From: Erythrocercus mccallii
Taxonomy: Eukaryota; Chordata; Aves; Passeriformes; Dicruridae
Assembly: GCA_013397435.1 (NCBI GenBank)
Contig: VZRG01001036.1
Location: 118,532-182,531, forward strand
Direction: 5' to 3'
DNA: 64,000 nt
Within the stretch, counting starts at the first letter, position 1. Every line of letters starts with the position of its first letter. The notes below the pieces were generated by a model. The model saw only the letters and a program-made list of their open reading frames with translations, searched no databases and had not been told where the DNA came from. A program made the translations under genes and the position numbers. Shown piece by piece: positions 12,101 to 25,600 of the stretch.

Positions 12101-15100
12101 TCTTCACAGCATGTGGTTGGTGTCCTGGAGCTCTTGGCCCTGTCAAGATGTTACCATGGTGCAGATCAGTGTCAGGAGCACTCGAGGTAGGGCTAAACTC
12201 ACAAGTACACAGAAGGTAATGCCAACCTTTTAGGGCATCCAGAGAGGGGGAGAAATCAAGACTGAGCCCATGCCTTAAAGGAGTCCCTTGCTCACTCATC
12301 TGAAGACCAACGGGGTTTGTCCTGCTGTGACCAGGAGCCATCACAAGGGGATTATAGAAGAGCAGTGCTGTGAAAAAGTCAGGATTGAGCCATCTGAGGA
12401 GGAGAGCTTCTCAGTACTGGGCAGGAAACCAAAATTCTGCTTTATAGCAAACATCCTATTTAAAAATCTCAAAAAAAGACCAGGTTTCAATCAAAAATTT
12501 AAGTCAAATTCTTAACAAAGAATTTTAGGGCATCTGTTTTGATATAAAACCCAAATTGGAGAACAAAGCCTGTTCTCCATCCTCAGCAATTTCATTCAAG
12601 TACTATCAGTTAGATTATCAAAATACAGTCATTAAAAAACCTGTTCCCAAAAAAACTTTCATTTTTCTGGTGGAAAATCATCTATTAGTACTTTTTTCAA
12701 CTTGGTCTACAGCTAGGAGTTATTTGGTGTTCTCTGTGATGAACTGGGAACCCATGACAAATGCATGGATATGACCAAGTCCACAGGAAAATATTACTAG
12801 GAAGAGGGAAAAACAGTTACAAATTTTATTTGTTTCATCATGAGTTCTGGTTATTTTTATGGAGTAATAGGATGCCGGCAACATGATTTTTTTTTAACAT
12901 TATTAAAGCAAAATTCAGAAAGCAGTCCTTAACTGGTATTTATTAAAACTTGTTTTAAGCTTCTCCTTTAAAATATAATTGAGTTTTCAGTTTGAGATCT
13001 TTCAAAGAGGAAAAAAGCTCTTTAAAAGCTCTTTACATTGTTTTCAGCGAGGAGTGATTTCTACCTTGTCAGCAGGCCCTTATGCTCTCAGGCAAGGTTT
13101 GCTCCAGTTGGAGCTTTGCAGTCCTGTCACTTCAAGATTGTAAAAGGGCAGTTTCTTCCCTTCTCACCATTCCAGTTGTGGCAATGGATGGTTAAAATTA
13201 GGGGAACAAAATATTTTTTCTTCTAAAACCCATCATACTCTGGTGCAGAAGAATGGTGTGAGGAGCACAAACAGCTTCATGCCTTCCCCTAAAGCAGTGT
13301 CCCTCTGCATTGGTTAAATTTATTGACCCCTCAGGGCCCTTTTTAACTGCATATCCATCATCTTCTCTTCTCCCAGGCATTGCTGTTCCCCTCAGATATC
13401 TTGAAAGGTCCACGCGCCTCCTCCCTGGACACCAAAATTCCTTCCTGGCCCTTAATTTCCTCACCTGGAACCCACATCCACACCCTGCCCGACCTGGCCT
13501 CGTTGGTGTTGCTGTGTCTGGGACTTTTCATGGATGCCACAATCATCTCTCTCTCTTTTTGGTCCTTGGGGGACCACGTTGGGAAAGGCACATCCCACCT
13601 GGGGCCATCTCAGCTCCTGGCTCCCCTCCCCTCACAGGCAGCCTGGCCCTGGCTGCTCCCTAACACAGGGAGCACATTAGGAATGCCTTTCTGTCAGGAG
13701 ACTGCCATACAGAGCACCAGTACAGTCTGAGTTACAGATAATTTTGAATTGGAGGAGAAAGGAAAAATATTTAGCAAAATTATGTAACTGAAGTTCAAAA
13801 ATAGCCTATTGCCATCTGGTTGTGCTATTTTGACAACCAAAAAAAGCCTTAAGTCTTTATAGAGCTAGATATACTGTTTGCAAACTCAGCCAAATTTTTT
13901 ACAAAATCCTGAATTTCACATGCTTGATTTACCTCTGGAGTTTTTTGAACAAGCCTTGCCTGTGCACGAGCCATACCCAATCATACATCTCCATTCCAAG
14001 TCTGCCATTAATATTTAAATGCTCTGTCATATTCCGGTAAAAGCAAGTACACAATGTCAGGAGATTGCAGAAAAAAAATTAAATAGAGTAAAATATAAAA
14101 TAAAATAATAAAAAAACCACATAAAATGCAGCCCTCTCAAACACTGTGGATTAATCCCCGACCTGCTGCCTGCCTCCATTGGCCATCAGCAGACACCTTA
14201 GCAGCCCAAGTTGTAATGGAAACATCATTCTCAAGCTGTTCTATTTGCTAAAGCAACTGGGAATTGCAGAGAGCCTGAAACAGTGCCCAGACATGACCTT
14301 CCCTGTTAAACAGAGGACAGCTTCATGCCATCTGCACCCAGCTGAAATGTCAGCATGGCAGGGAGCCTGGCCCTTACAGTGCTGCAGGGTGGGGACAGGG
14401 CTGGGCACAGCGCGGTGTAACAGGAGCTGTGGTTACCCAGCCCAGCCTCGCTCAGCCGCACTGCTCAGGGCTGCTGCTCCAGGGACTCCTAACTGTACCA
14501 GCAAATCCCAGGAAACTGCCTCCCTACAACTGCAATTGAGTCTCAAAAGTTGTGCCTCAGTGAGAGCGACCTGTGCGGAAACCTTTGGAATTCGACATCA
14601 GTTATGCGTTCTCCAGTATATGGAGGAAAATAAAAATGCTTTCAAATGGATTCCCCTGTCATCTAGCCTGAACCTGCAGCAGGGATGAGAGGCAGCAGCC
14701 TTCCTGCTCAGCTTTCAGACTTGACCCCACAGTGCTGAGATAATGATTTCCCCAACCCATCCACCAGGGAAACAGTTTTTCCCTTCAGCACTTTTATGAG
14801 CATTGCCTTTCAGCCTCATTGCACAAGGTTAATTATCCCTGAGCTGCTTCCTCTGTACCACCGGGCATTACACACCTACTGCCTGCCCTGTGCTTTGCAG
14901 TCCTGAGCCCTCTTCACACTTGCCTTAGCTAGGGACATGGGGTGGTCTCAGCATAGACCTCTGTCACTTCTGGAGACATCATCCACCTCCACTGATGCTC
15001 ACAGGTGCCCAAACCTAGCCTGAGGCAAAGCCTGGGACCCACTCATTTGACTCCAGGAGCCTGACTGAGGTGTCAAGTTCAAGAGGACAAGTCCAGCTGA

Positions 15101-17050
15101 CAAGAAGTGTTAAAAAAGAACAAGGTTTTTTGCTGGCATTTCTGACAAAAAGCACTAAGCAGCATTTTTTGTTTTAAACTGATTTTTTTCTTGAAAAGAG
15201 AAAGTCAAGAGGTGAAGAACCACAGAGTCAGACAAAAGTTTCCCTCCCTCCGTCTCCATATCTTGCAGCCTTCACAGTACATTATCCTAAAGGCAGAAGA
15301 GGGGAGAATCTCAGTTACCCAATAAAATGTTAAACAACCAAGAACTGACAAAGCACATAATGTGCTCATGGAACACCATCTTCCCAGCAAATGCTCCACT
15401 GCTGGTGGAGGTTATTGAAATTCTTGATGAAGTTTCTCCTTTGGTCTAGGACAAAATCTTCCATCAAAGCCAGACAGCTTGGTTACTCTCAGAGCTTTCT
15501 AGTCCCCCCTGCTTTTAAAGGGCTTGATTTTGTTTCAGAAAGGAATCACTTTTTCCCTCTGGTTTCAGGCCAGATGCAGTGCACATCAGCCCTGTGCTCT
15601 GTCACCAGTGTGTACAGTTCTGTAAGGCACCATCATCTCTTGTGTGTGTAATTAAGATAAACGAGCAGCAGTTAACAGTGCAGAGGTTAATGGCAATTCA
15701 ATTCACAGCACACCACGGGCAGCACAGTAGCGGTGCAGAAATGCAGTCACACACTCATCCATCACCTCCAGCCTGCTCCCAGGGAAGGTGGATGTGCAGA
15801 GAGATGCTTAGAGTGCTTTGGGGTGGTGCTGAGCAGGTCACCACAGCCAGTTATGCCTTAGGGCTGAGCAGAGGGGGATCCCTCTCTCTTGACCAACTAT
15901 ACAAGGAACCCTGTTCCAGCTTCAAGACCACAGTCTGGTGCCTAGTATTAGGCAGGATGATCTCAGGCCATGCACAAGGCTTAGTCTCCTATCCCTCCCT
16001 CTATTTCCCAGCAGGCAGGATAGATCAGGAAACTTAACATGTAACTTGAAAGCTGTCAAGTTTTACTCTATAGCTACTCAGAAAGGACAGGCCCTCAGGA
16101 CTGTCATTCTACTGCAGTCACCAAGGTGATTTCCAGAGAACAATCAACTCAGGAAAGCAGCAGCCACCCTCTCCAACCTGCAAACTCACAGAAAGCATTT
16201 CTGGAGAGGGCCTCTTTGTACAGCCTTTGTAATGGGAAAGAGAGGTCCTATCACTGGTGTCAGCTATCAGTGATGGGGGGATTTTTCACCTATGCTTCCT
16301 AAAGTAAGGAAATTTCTGTACAGATTTGTGTGTTTAGCCTGGAGGCATTAGAGTGACATCTGAGCTGTCCTGGGACAGGTCTGGGTCATGAGGTATGTTT
16401 GTCAGGTTGCACTATTGCTTGTGGAAAGGTTGCAATAGAAGTCAAGCTTGAAGCAGGTTTCACATAGTGGGATCAAAGGGAATTTGAGGAGAAACTGGAA
16501 GAGCAGGGGTTGACATTGGAAGAGCTGACATTGCATTTTCCAGTGAATTGGACATGTGCTGAATTCAGAGATGCACCAGGACTCTGAACTCCCCTGCTTA
16601 CCAGATACTGAAGATTTAATTTTATTTTGCAGCACCTGATGAGTGCCTCATGAGACACTGATGAACTCACAACACTTTGTTAAGAGCTAACTGGAAATAT
16701 TGGTATTTCTTGACCATCAGTCAAACTACGGTTGCAGCTGCCCTGTGAGGCAACAGTAGCAAGACAATGACTTTGTAAAGCCAGTTCATAGGAGTGTATC
16801 AGAGATTTTTCATGCAAGAAGGCATCCTATGACATCCTTCAGGATGTCTAGAGACTGGAAACAAGGTAGGGATCATCCCACCTCCCAGGCAAATCTGCTT
16901 TGAGTTGAATCTGCAGTTTTGGCTGAGCACAGACAAGTTGTACAATGTGAGTGAGACACCAGAGCTGTTGCTCACTTGTGGCAGGTAAAGTCTGGGAAGA
17001 GGTAACAGCCTTCCTGGAAGCTGTGGTTTGATAGGTAAAGAAACTTCTAG

Positions 17051-17053
<3 letters not shown>
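9191..17053. other. Intergenic, mostly featureless
   Basis: About 7.9 kb with only the A/T-rich tract at 14071-14117 and a modestly GC-rich spot near 14340-14490. The 169-codon frame at 14179-14688 has no recognisable domain and no supporting splice structure. Confidence 0.65.
14071..14117 (+). repeat. A/T-rich low-complexity tract
   Basis: Runs of A broken by T (AAAATAAAATAATAAAAAAA-type). Confidence 0.8.
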
Positions 17054-17089
<36 letters not shown>

Positions 17090-17096
17090 AAAAAAA
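17054..17096 (+). repeat. Long A homopolymer (34 A, then G, then 8 A)
   Basis: 34 consecutive A from 17054 to 17087, one G, then A again to 17096. Such length is unusual outside retroposon tails, yet no recognisable processed gene or SINE lies to its left. Creates a Phe-rich minus-strand frame that is not a gene. Confidence 0.95.
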
Positions 17097-20000
17097 TATG
17101 AAGGTATTCTTGGAGCTGACACTGCCTACATGTCAATGGGTATAGACTTGTAACTTCTCATGTATGGTAGGAAAATAGACAGCTTGGCTGCTGTTGGGGT
17201 TAGGAGCCTGCAGTGAAGTTTCCCAATTGATCAGCAAGTTTTAAGGAAAAGTGTTTCTAGACAGGAAAAGGAGCCTCTTTAAAAAAGACAGCTATTCCAG
17301 TTTCCTGCTGCTGGTTCTGGCCTGGCATGTGCAGGCTGCTGCCCTGCAGACTGCCCAGTGACCCTGGCACAGGCATTGCTCCACAACAGCCAGGGACATT
17401 ACACAGGGCTCATTCAATTGTCCCAACTGGGACCTCACCCACAGGCTGGCTGGAGCCTCTTCCATTTCCTTCACACAGACTTCACCCACAGCGGAACAGG
17501 AGGCCTGTTCCCAAGCCCTGGGCACAGCTCGTTTCACTCCAGCACAGCCTCCCTCAGATCCTGTCAGGAGATTCTGGGGCAGATACTCCCTGCTTGCCAC
17601 CTCCTGGGAAAGCCTTGGGAAGCCTGTCCATGCTCTACTTCAAAAAAACCCTCTACACCCACAAATTGCATGAGAAATGGTCGGTGCCTGTAGAAACAAT
17701 GCCTACAAGAAGAACCAGAGTTTTCACTGTAGGCTGGTGCCATCACTGATGAGTTTGTCTCAGGCTCACAAAGACAGTGTCTCCTTTGTGCCAAACATTC
17801 AGAAGCCTGGGAAAGTTCCTGTTTTGATGCCCACCCTAAAGGTTAGGGTCACATTGGAGATAGCTTGATACACCGAGTTGCAGCAAGGCTGGTGGATAGA
17901 GCTGTAGCAGAGAGCCTTGGTTGCCTCTGGGAGAGTACACATTCAGGAAATATAGGAAGGGAAACAAGTTGGACTCAAGCCCTGTTCTGATTCTTTGTGT
18001 ATGAGAAGCTGGAAGTATTTTGTTTTCTGCTTTTCATACTTAAAAACCAGAATGCAATATCAAGTTTGTGTTTTGGCAGAGGTCCCCTCCAAAGATCTAG
18101 AGAAGTGGGAGGTTTTGCAGCTTCTAGTGAAATGAGGAGAGGAGGAGGTGTTGAACTGCAAAGGTTTTTTTTTTTCTTCCAACTGTTGGTTGGGATTGGA
18201 GTGAGATAAATGTTAGCTAAATACAGATTGCTTAAAGCATTTTGTAGGAAAAGCAATTTGAGTTGAAATTCATCAGCTTTTACTTGCACTGTCATAATAC
18301 TATTAATTCTCCAGTGAAGAAAAAACAAACAGGGTAGACAAGACCTGAATTGCTAATGTAAAAACAAGAAACAAAATTTTTGTACCATCTTCACACAAAG
18401 AAGAAGACTGAGTGCCCGTTTCTCCTTTGCATATTCTTTGCTGCTTCTCTTATTGTAAGCATAAGAGAAAGGAGCACATGGGACTTAAACTTCAACCCAG
18501 TGCAGTACAAGATGCCTCATCCTCTTCTCAGTGTACTCACAGTGCACAGGGCCAGGGGGATTTCTGACCTGATGGTGGCAGGGGTTTAGGAAGTACAAGT
18601 ATTCAGGCTGGGCAAAACTGATTTCTCAGGCCTAGAAATGCAGATGAAGATTGAAGCCTCTAGGTGGAGGACAAAGCTGACAGAGCTAACTCAGCCTGTC
18701 AGAAGGTATCTCTTAGATGGAGAAAAAAAGCATTCTGATGGCTATTTATGATCACTGAACCAGTTGGTGGCCCCCTACTGACTGATCCTACACACAAGTC
18801 AGTATGCTCAAGAGCAAGCCTGGAGAAACAGACTGGTTGCAGATTGGTTTCCACTATGAACCTTCAGGAATGCCAGCTGGAAATTCAGCTTGAGGCACCA
18901 GCAAGGTGGAGAGAGCAGTGACCTGCTCAGCACCAGGGAGCACGGCCAGGAACAGGTTGCACCACAGTTAGGAACAAGGAACTGAGGAACCTCTGAGACA
19001 CCCTGGCTGGAGGAAGAGGAGACACTGCCCTGCCTCTGAGTGACACCGAGACACAAAGACCAGCAATAAATGCAAGACCCTTGGCACGGACTGTGCTGTA
19101 GCAGTACCCATAAGCAGAAGGGTGCAGACAGAAAATGCAGACAAGTGCTGTCATGTCATCAAAGAACTCTGTTACATGTAGCGAGGTTCCAATACCATGC
19201 CTGCCACAGACAAGGTGACTGCACAAGTAAGGACAGATTAACAATGAACTAAGCAACATCAATGGGCATCAACAACAGGGAACTGTTTCCACTCATTAGA
19301 AATAAAGACAGGAACTTTGCCAGTCAATCACTGGCAATTTCTTACTTTTCTCCTCAGAAAAATTAAAAGTGAAATGTGTATTATCAGAAAAATTTTCTCA
19401 TCATTACAAAGAGCTTTTGTAAGTGCACAAGGCAGCTCTGGAGAGTATTACCAGAAACCCAAATGCTTGTCCTCCTCCCCAAGTAATTGTCAAAAAGTAA
19501 ATAAATAAAACTCCTAAGATGCCCAAGAAAACTTGAATTCCAGATCTCACAAAATTTATCCACATTGGATCCAGTTCTCAATAATGTATGCCAGGCACAT
19601 GCATGTGAATATTGCAGAGTTTTGTGATTTCCTGAGGACGGGAGATAAAAGGCAGAAATTATGTCAAAATACCATTGGAGAAGTCCTCATGAAACTAAAC
19701 AGGCTGCTCTGAATTCCATCACTATCAATAGAGAGAAGAAAAAGACTAATGAAAAGAATGTTCCAGATTGAGGCTGCAAAAGATCAGCTAGAGAAAAAGC
19801 TAGATATTACTGACAGCTTTGCCCAGGAACATGAGATGGCAAGCACAAAGGAGTGTGATATCCCTCCCAACCTCAAGTTGGAACCACAGTGACTCAATCA
19901 CCACTGACATGTAAATACTCTATCTATGAAGGACAAAGAATACTTTAAGTAGACCTTTTAATTCATTATGTTGAATGTATATTGCTTGAATCAAAATTCA

Positions 20001-20740
20001 TTTTTATCATCATAAACCTAGACTTTTATATTCATCATGAGCAAATATCACCTTAGAGGATTGTGAAGTGATTGCCAACAAGTACAGACTTAGAGAGCAA
20101 CACACCATTATGCTCCTGCCATTTTCTCTGAGCAGCTCTGTAAAGAAATCTTTGAAACAAAGATATATCTCCTCAGCTGAACCTGGGAAAGGAATCTACC
20201 GCAAGGATGGGGAAATCAAAATTTCTTCAGCAGGTTTAAACTACAGCAACAATCAGAATGAAAGCATGCTATTGCCTGTTCCAAGGCAATCCTTCTGGCA
20301 AACCAGCACTAAGCAAAGCCCAGAACACTGTCAAGAACAGGCTTCCAATGCAACTTGGGTTTTGTCCTATTCTTTCATTGACCATATTTTCCACATCCTT
20401 TAAACAAATAGAACAGCAGTTATCATGTGATCATTTCATATTGGCTCTCAGAAAGACTTTGACAGGGCAGACAGAGACTTCACATGGCAGATGTTGTCTG
20501 ACACCAGAGCAGTCATGACAGGTCACATGGAAGGTCCATCCAGCCCCATGTCCTGGCTCCAACAGCAGCCAACAAGAGATATTCAGGGAAAGAACACAGG
20601 TATGGAGCATGCATAGAGTGATTTATTTTCCCCCTAGGGTGTCCTACTCTCATTTACCACTCCAAACACCTATGAGCCAGGTGTTTCACTGAACCAGAAA
20701 ACCACCCTCTCATTTAATTTCCTTCAGTGGATTTTAATTT

Positions 20741-20780
20741 TCCCTGACTACCTACTCACTTCCCTGACTACCTACCTACC
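20741..20780. repeat. Near-perfect 20-bp tandem duplication
   Basis: TCCCTGACTACCTACTCACT is followed directly by TCCCTGACTACCTACCTACC, with two differences at the end. Confidence 0.88.
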
Positions 20781-23489
20781 CATAAAGTTCAAGGGATGTC
20801 ATCTACATCCCTTGGCAACGCAATTCACAGATCGTGTGGAAAAAATTAACCTCTTTTACATTTTGAGGCAACCTCCTGTAAATTACACTTGATGGTCTTC
20901 AGTTCTCACACTGACAAGAGTAGAAGACCCTCACACATTCAACTCCCTCATTGCCTCCTGTGATTTCACAGACCTCTTCTATATTGTCCATTTCTCTCTT
21001 TCAGGCTGAAGATTTGTGATAAGCTAGAAATATTTAGTTATCTAAATGTAGAGGAACCATCCAGACACTTAGAAATGTTCAGTGCTACTACTATGTAAGA
21101 AGACCAAATGCTTCTCCTTCCCTGTGCTGGAACCAATACTCACTCCTTGGAAGGAATTGGCCTTTCTCATGGCAAGTGCAGTTCCAGGTTTGGAACAGTG
21201 ATCTGGGCTTTTCTAACAACATTTAAGTCCTGAGTGACAAACAGGACACAACAGCATACCAACAGCCTTGTTTGAACCAGCCAGCAGCAAACAAAATCTT
21301 AAAATCAGAGGGGAAAAAAGTCAGTTTGTCCTCAAAGGACCTCCTAGAAACAGGATTCTTGAGATTTTCTGATGCATTTACTTAGCTTTGCAGTAGTCTT
21401 CCTAAATCTGGTAGCTTCATCCACTGCAGATGGCACTTTTGGGGTGTTTTTTTTCCCACTATCAGTAGTGGAATTCCAGCACTGAAGTGCACTGCTCTTT
21501 AGCAGCAGCGCACTAAACGGAGATCAGAGTGTTAGAGGAAAGGTAAATCCAGCCAACAGCAGTGAAATAGCTTTTATCATGAATGCCTGCTGCAGATGTT
21601 CATAATAAAGTGGTCAGGCACAACAAAAACTGCTCAGATCTTACAGCACACAGGTCCACACGCAGCTGTACAAGCAGCAGGGGAGGGAAGAACCTTCCTG
21701 TGTCCTACAAAACTGAGGCTAAAGGGTCTCTGAAGAAACCCTGTCATAGGCAAACCCTAAGTGAAAACCAGCCTACTGTCATCCCTGCAATATAAAACCA
21801 AAGACATCAGTGATTTTATACTGGAACAAGTTGGGAAAATAGAAAGCATTTGTCCATTGTAGGACTGCCTGGGAGGGAGAAGCTCTCCATCCTACAGCTG
21901 GCAGGTGAGGTATGTGTCAGGATGACCAAGGGGGTGGACTGGAGCTCAGCAGGAACATCAGAACCAAACTGACCTCAAGTAAGATGAACCCTGCAGTATC
22001 AGCAAGGCTCTTACATGCTGCCTGAACTTTCTGGGTTGCTAAAGCTTATAACAGCTTTTGGGTTTTGAGATGTCTCAATCCTGTGTCCAATCTCATGACA
22101 CTCAGTGTTAATGATATTGTAATAAAAAGGGTTTCAGCTGTTCGTATGGCCAAAGAAAAGGCCTAATTTTATATCTCTGCAAAGTGTTAAATATAATCCT
22201 AAAAACACCCACCTTTTTGCCTTTGAATTGGAGCATTGATGTTACTTCGACTTCTGTCTCCTGGTATAGCAGTAGGAAAGCAAAAAGAGCTAATTTTCAA
22301 AACATATTCTATTGCAAACTTATATAACTTCACAAAACAATATTGCTAGACAACTTTGTGCAATAGTTTACAGATCTGTAAGCTTTTTAGTAGCAGTCCA
22401 AAATCATTGTCTCCCAATATTGCCTGATTTTGGAGGAACCTTGCCAGTTTCTATCAGCCAGGAAATCTGTTCCTTGGGCTCATTCACAGAACATTCTGAG
22501 CATCTTTGGCAAAACATTTGGCTTGAGGAAGAGAAGAAGTAGTCACTCTGAAATCAACTCCAAAGTAAGTATGTAGGCAGCAGTAAGCAAAATTCTACGG
22601 CAAATTCATTTTCATGCAGATGAACCAGCACCTGACATTTCAACATCCTCATGCCCCTAACACAAGGCAAAATAGAAAGTCTTGTTTTCTCACCCCAAGG
22701 TGCTCTGTTCCAGCTGCCCTTTCACACCAGAGCTTTCAGCATCTCTATGCACACACCACTCGCCCTGCATTTAGCTTCAGTTCTCCTTCCCTCTGCTCCT
22801 CCTGCCCTCACAGAGGGTCAGAGAAGAATCACTCTGGTCTCCAGAAAGTCCAAGGAGCATCACAACTCACCTCACTAACACTAGCACAAAATAAAGTCAT
22901 CAGAGACACCTCTTTGTTGGTTTGCTTTAGTAATTACTGCACACAGCTGTGGAGAAAACAGCAGTGCCACCATCCACCATAGTTAAGGAGTTTTGTTGGC
23001 TCACATATTTCAGCTGATCATCATTATCATAAGCACCAATTACATAATAACCTTAGGGGCTCTTAGTGACACAAAAAAAATTGTAAAGGGATTTCACCTG
23101 CTCTATATCACTTCTCACCTTCCAAAAATAATATGGCTTTAACTCCTCCTCAGTGGGGCTCTCTGCTGCCCACTGCCAGTTTTTTTTCAGCGATGCCCAG
23201 TGCAAGGACAATGACGATTTCTTACTCAGAGAAAACGAGATGTAAAGCCCCTGAGCAGAGCTGTTTCACAGGTTACCTGCACAGCACAAGTCCCTGCCAG
23301 AACACCCCATCAGCAGCCCGTCTCCATCCCCAAGGTCTGACACCTCCCTCACCCCCTCCCTCGGCAGTGGCTGGGCTTTGGCCACAGCCTCGTTGCCTGC
23401 GGCCTCTTTCCTGCCTTGTGGAAGAAAAAAAAAATAAAAATCACGGAATAGAGTCGATCTTCCATTTGTTTGCCTCCCCCAGCATCCCT

Positions 23490-23620
23490 GAGTCACCAGC
23501 GGAGGGTGCGTGGTGCCTGCGCTGCCACGCGGAGCCCCAGCCCGCAGCCAGAGCGCGGAGCGCACCCGAGCGGCCGCAGGAGGCCCCGTACAAACACCGT
23601 GACTGCTCTCCTTGCGTTAC
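23490..23620. other. Short CpG-dense patch
   Basis: About 130 bases with many CpG (GCCACGCGGAGCC, AGAGCGCGGAGCGCACC, GAGCGGCCGC). Too short for a classical island; no gene seen. Confidence 0.5.
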
Positions 23621-25150
23621 AACGTGATCCTCACAAAAGGAACACGAAGCACGGTCTCCACCTCTCTGTTCCAAGCCCACGTTTTATTCCAGGTTACCTA
23701 ATCCATGCCATCACCCATGGAGAGTCATGAGTGCTGGCACAGACACCCCATGGAGTCTGTCAGCAGCGTCCCAAGACCATCCCCACTTGTACTCACCACT
23801 TCCCACAGGGATGCTGCTGGAGCCTCGCTCTGCTGTGCGTGTGTCACTGCTCCCCTGCAGGGTGATGCTAGGGGGTCACAGGGCAGGACCACCTCACAGA
23901 CACCTCTGGTCAGGTACCAGAGGGTTTGCACCCACGCAAGGTACGAACACAGCCTCGTCATCCTGCATTTACAAAGCTCATCTGGAAATCCTGAAACAAC
24001 TCTCAGAAAACCCTGTGTGCCTCACACTTTCTTTAGATACTATAAAAAATAAGTAAAATGTTTATGTGGTATCTGCTTTTGGCTTTTGATAGCCTGTTTC
24101 TCTAGCACAGATAGAAAAAAAAAAAGGGAGCTCTGTAGCTAAAGAGATTGTACTGTGGAATATTTCTAAATCACTGATCAGTGAAGGAAATAAAAGGCCT
24201 TAGAGCTTGTTGCTCACTTAAAGCAAGCAAACAAACAAAGAAAAGATCATTGATTTTATTGGGACTCCTCAAGGCAAAGCATTTACCTAAGTAAATATAT
24301 TTTTATTGTACCACTGGGAGCTGGATGCAAATATTTATAAATCTTCCTTTGAGGAGGTTAGCACTCAGCTATTTTAAATAGCTTTGTAAGCAATGAAAAT
24401 CTTTAAACCAGAATCCCTCACATTTAAAAGATGCCTGCAGAGAGACATGGGCCTGTGTTTGGAAAGTACCACATGTCCTTGTGGATGAAGCAACCTTCCC
24501 CAACAAGAGGATGAATTACCCTGCAGCAGCCCCTCAGTGATGGTGTGTGGACAAAGACCCACTGGGTCTGGACCAGCCCTGAAAGGGCAGAGCAGGGCTG
24601 GGCATCAGTGGAATCCCCCAGGGCAGGCTGGGGGAAGCAGCTCCCCAACCCAGCTGCACTGGATGCTGCTCCAGGCAGAAACACAGGGGCTCAAGGATAC
24701 TGCTGCCTGGTGGGGTTAGCTGCTGGCCACTGCTGACAGGAACAGAGTTCGCTCATTTAAAACTCATCCAGGCATCTCTGCACTCACCACACTCTCTTTG
24801 GAACTGCAAAGTCAGCACACTGTTGGTAACACACAGCTGTGCTAAGGCAGTGGCAGACCCAGGCTGTAAGTGAGGTAAAGAGTGCAGGAAGGTGTTATCT
24901 TATATTGTAACAGCTGATATGTTGGAAGAACTGGACAAACTCTGGCCCGAAAAGGGTTTGGATACCCTATAACTTGTCTTTTTTTGCACTTGTGTTAATT
25001 TATCACCAAGGATGGAGCCTGTTGAGGCTGTGGAGAGCACACAGGGCTGGCATGCACCCTGCTTGGTGCTGCTTAGCTGCACTGAACTGAACTCAGTGTC
25101 ACTGGGGCAGTACAACTCACTGTTCAGGCCATAAAGTAATTAAAAGGTAT

Positions 25151-25210
25151 CTTTTGAAACTGTACATTGAAGGAAATATTTCTTTTCTGCTGTACATTGA
25201 AGGAAATAGT
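25151..25210. repeat. Imperfect 30-bp tandem duplication
   Basis: Two 30-base units share TGTACATTGAAGGAAATA (25161 and 25191) and the preceding CTTTT start, with a few differences. Confidence 0.88.
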
Positions 25211-25359
25211 CTCTGTCTCTTCCAGTAGAGGAATTAGGGGCAGAAATGCAGGCTGCTTCATAGTGAAGCCCAGCTTCTAAACAAACAAAAGCAAGTTGTT
25301 CTTCAGAGAGCAGATGGCCTTATGGGACCCCTTGCTGATGATGTTTTGCATGCTAAAAG

Positions 25360-25600
25360 TCTGCATGCATTCAGGAGGAAGCTGGAGAAGTTCCTGAGAA
25401 AGGAACCTACAGAAAGTTGCTACATGCACACCGCAAACCATGTTTAGCTCAGGAAGCCCTGAGCTGAAAATGGTTGGAGGCTGGAGGAGTACCTGAGGTA
25501 TCTGTTTTCTTCTTGCTTTTCTCTGCACACCCATTTATGATGCCTTTCAGAGACAGGGTGCTGGGCTGGATGGACCTATGGCCAGGACTGATATTCCCAG
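25360..25600 (+). mobile_element. Possible ancient sauropsid retroposon remnant
   Basis: GAGGAAGCTGGAGAAGTTCC and GTGCTGGGCTGGATGGACCT followed by GCCAGG...ATATTCCC resemble, in order and spacing, a widespread sauropsid retroposon tail ('GCTGGGCTAGATGGACC...'). I cannot name its family with certainty. Confidence 0.35.

Larger units (their letters stand above)
17097..25150. other. Intergenic, mostly featureless
   Basis: About 8 kb with the small tandem repeat at 20741 and the CpG patch at 23.5 kb. No exon of a known gene recognised. Confidence 0.65.

Noticed and set aside
16799..17122. 107-codon minus-strand frame with a poly-Phe stretch
   Set aside because: Poly-Phe is the translation of the A homopolymer on the opposite strand.
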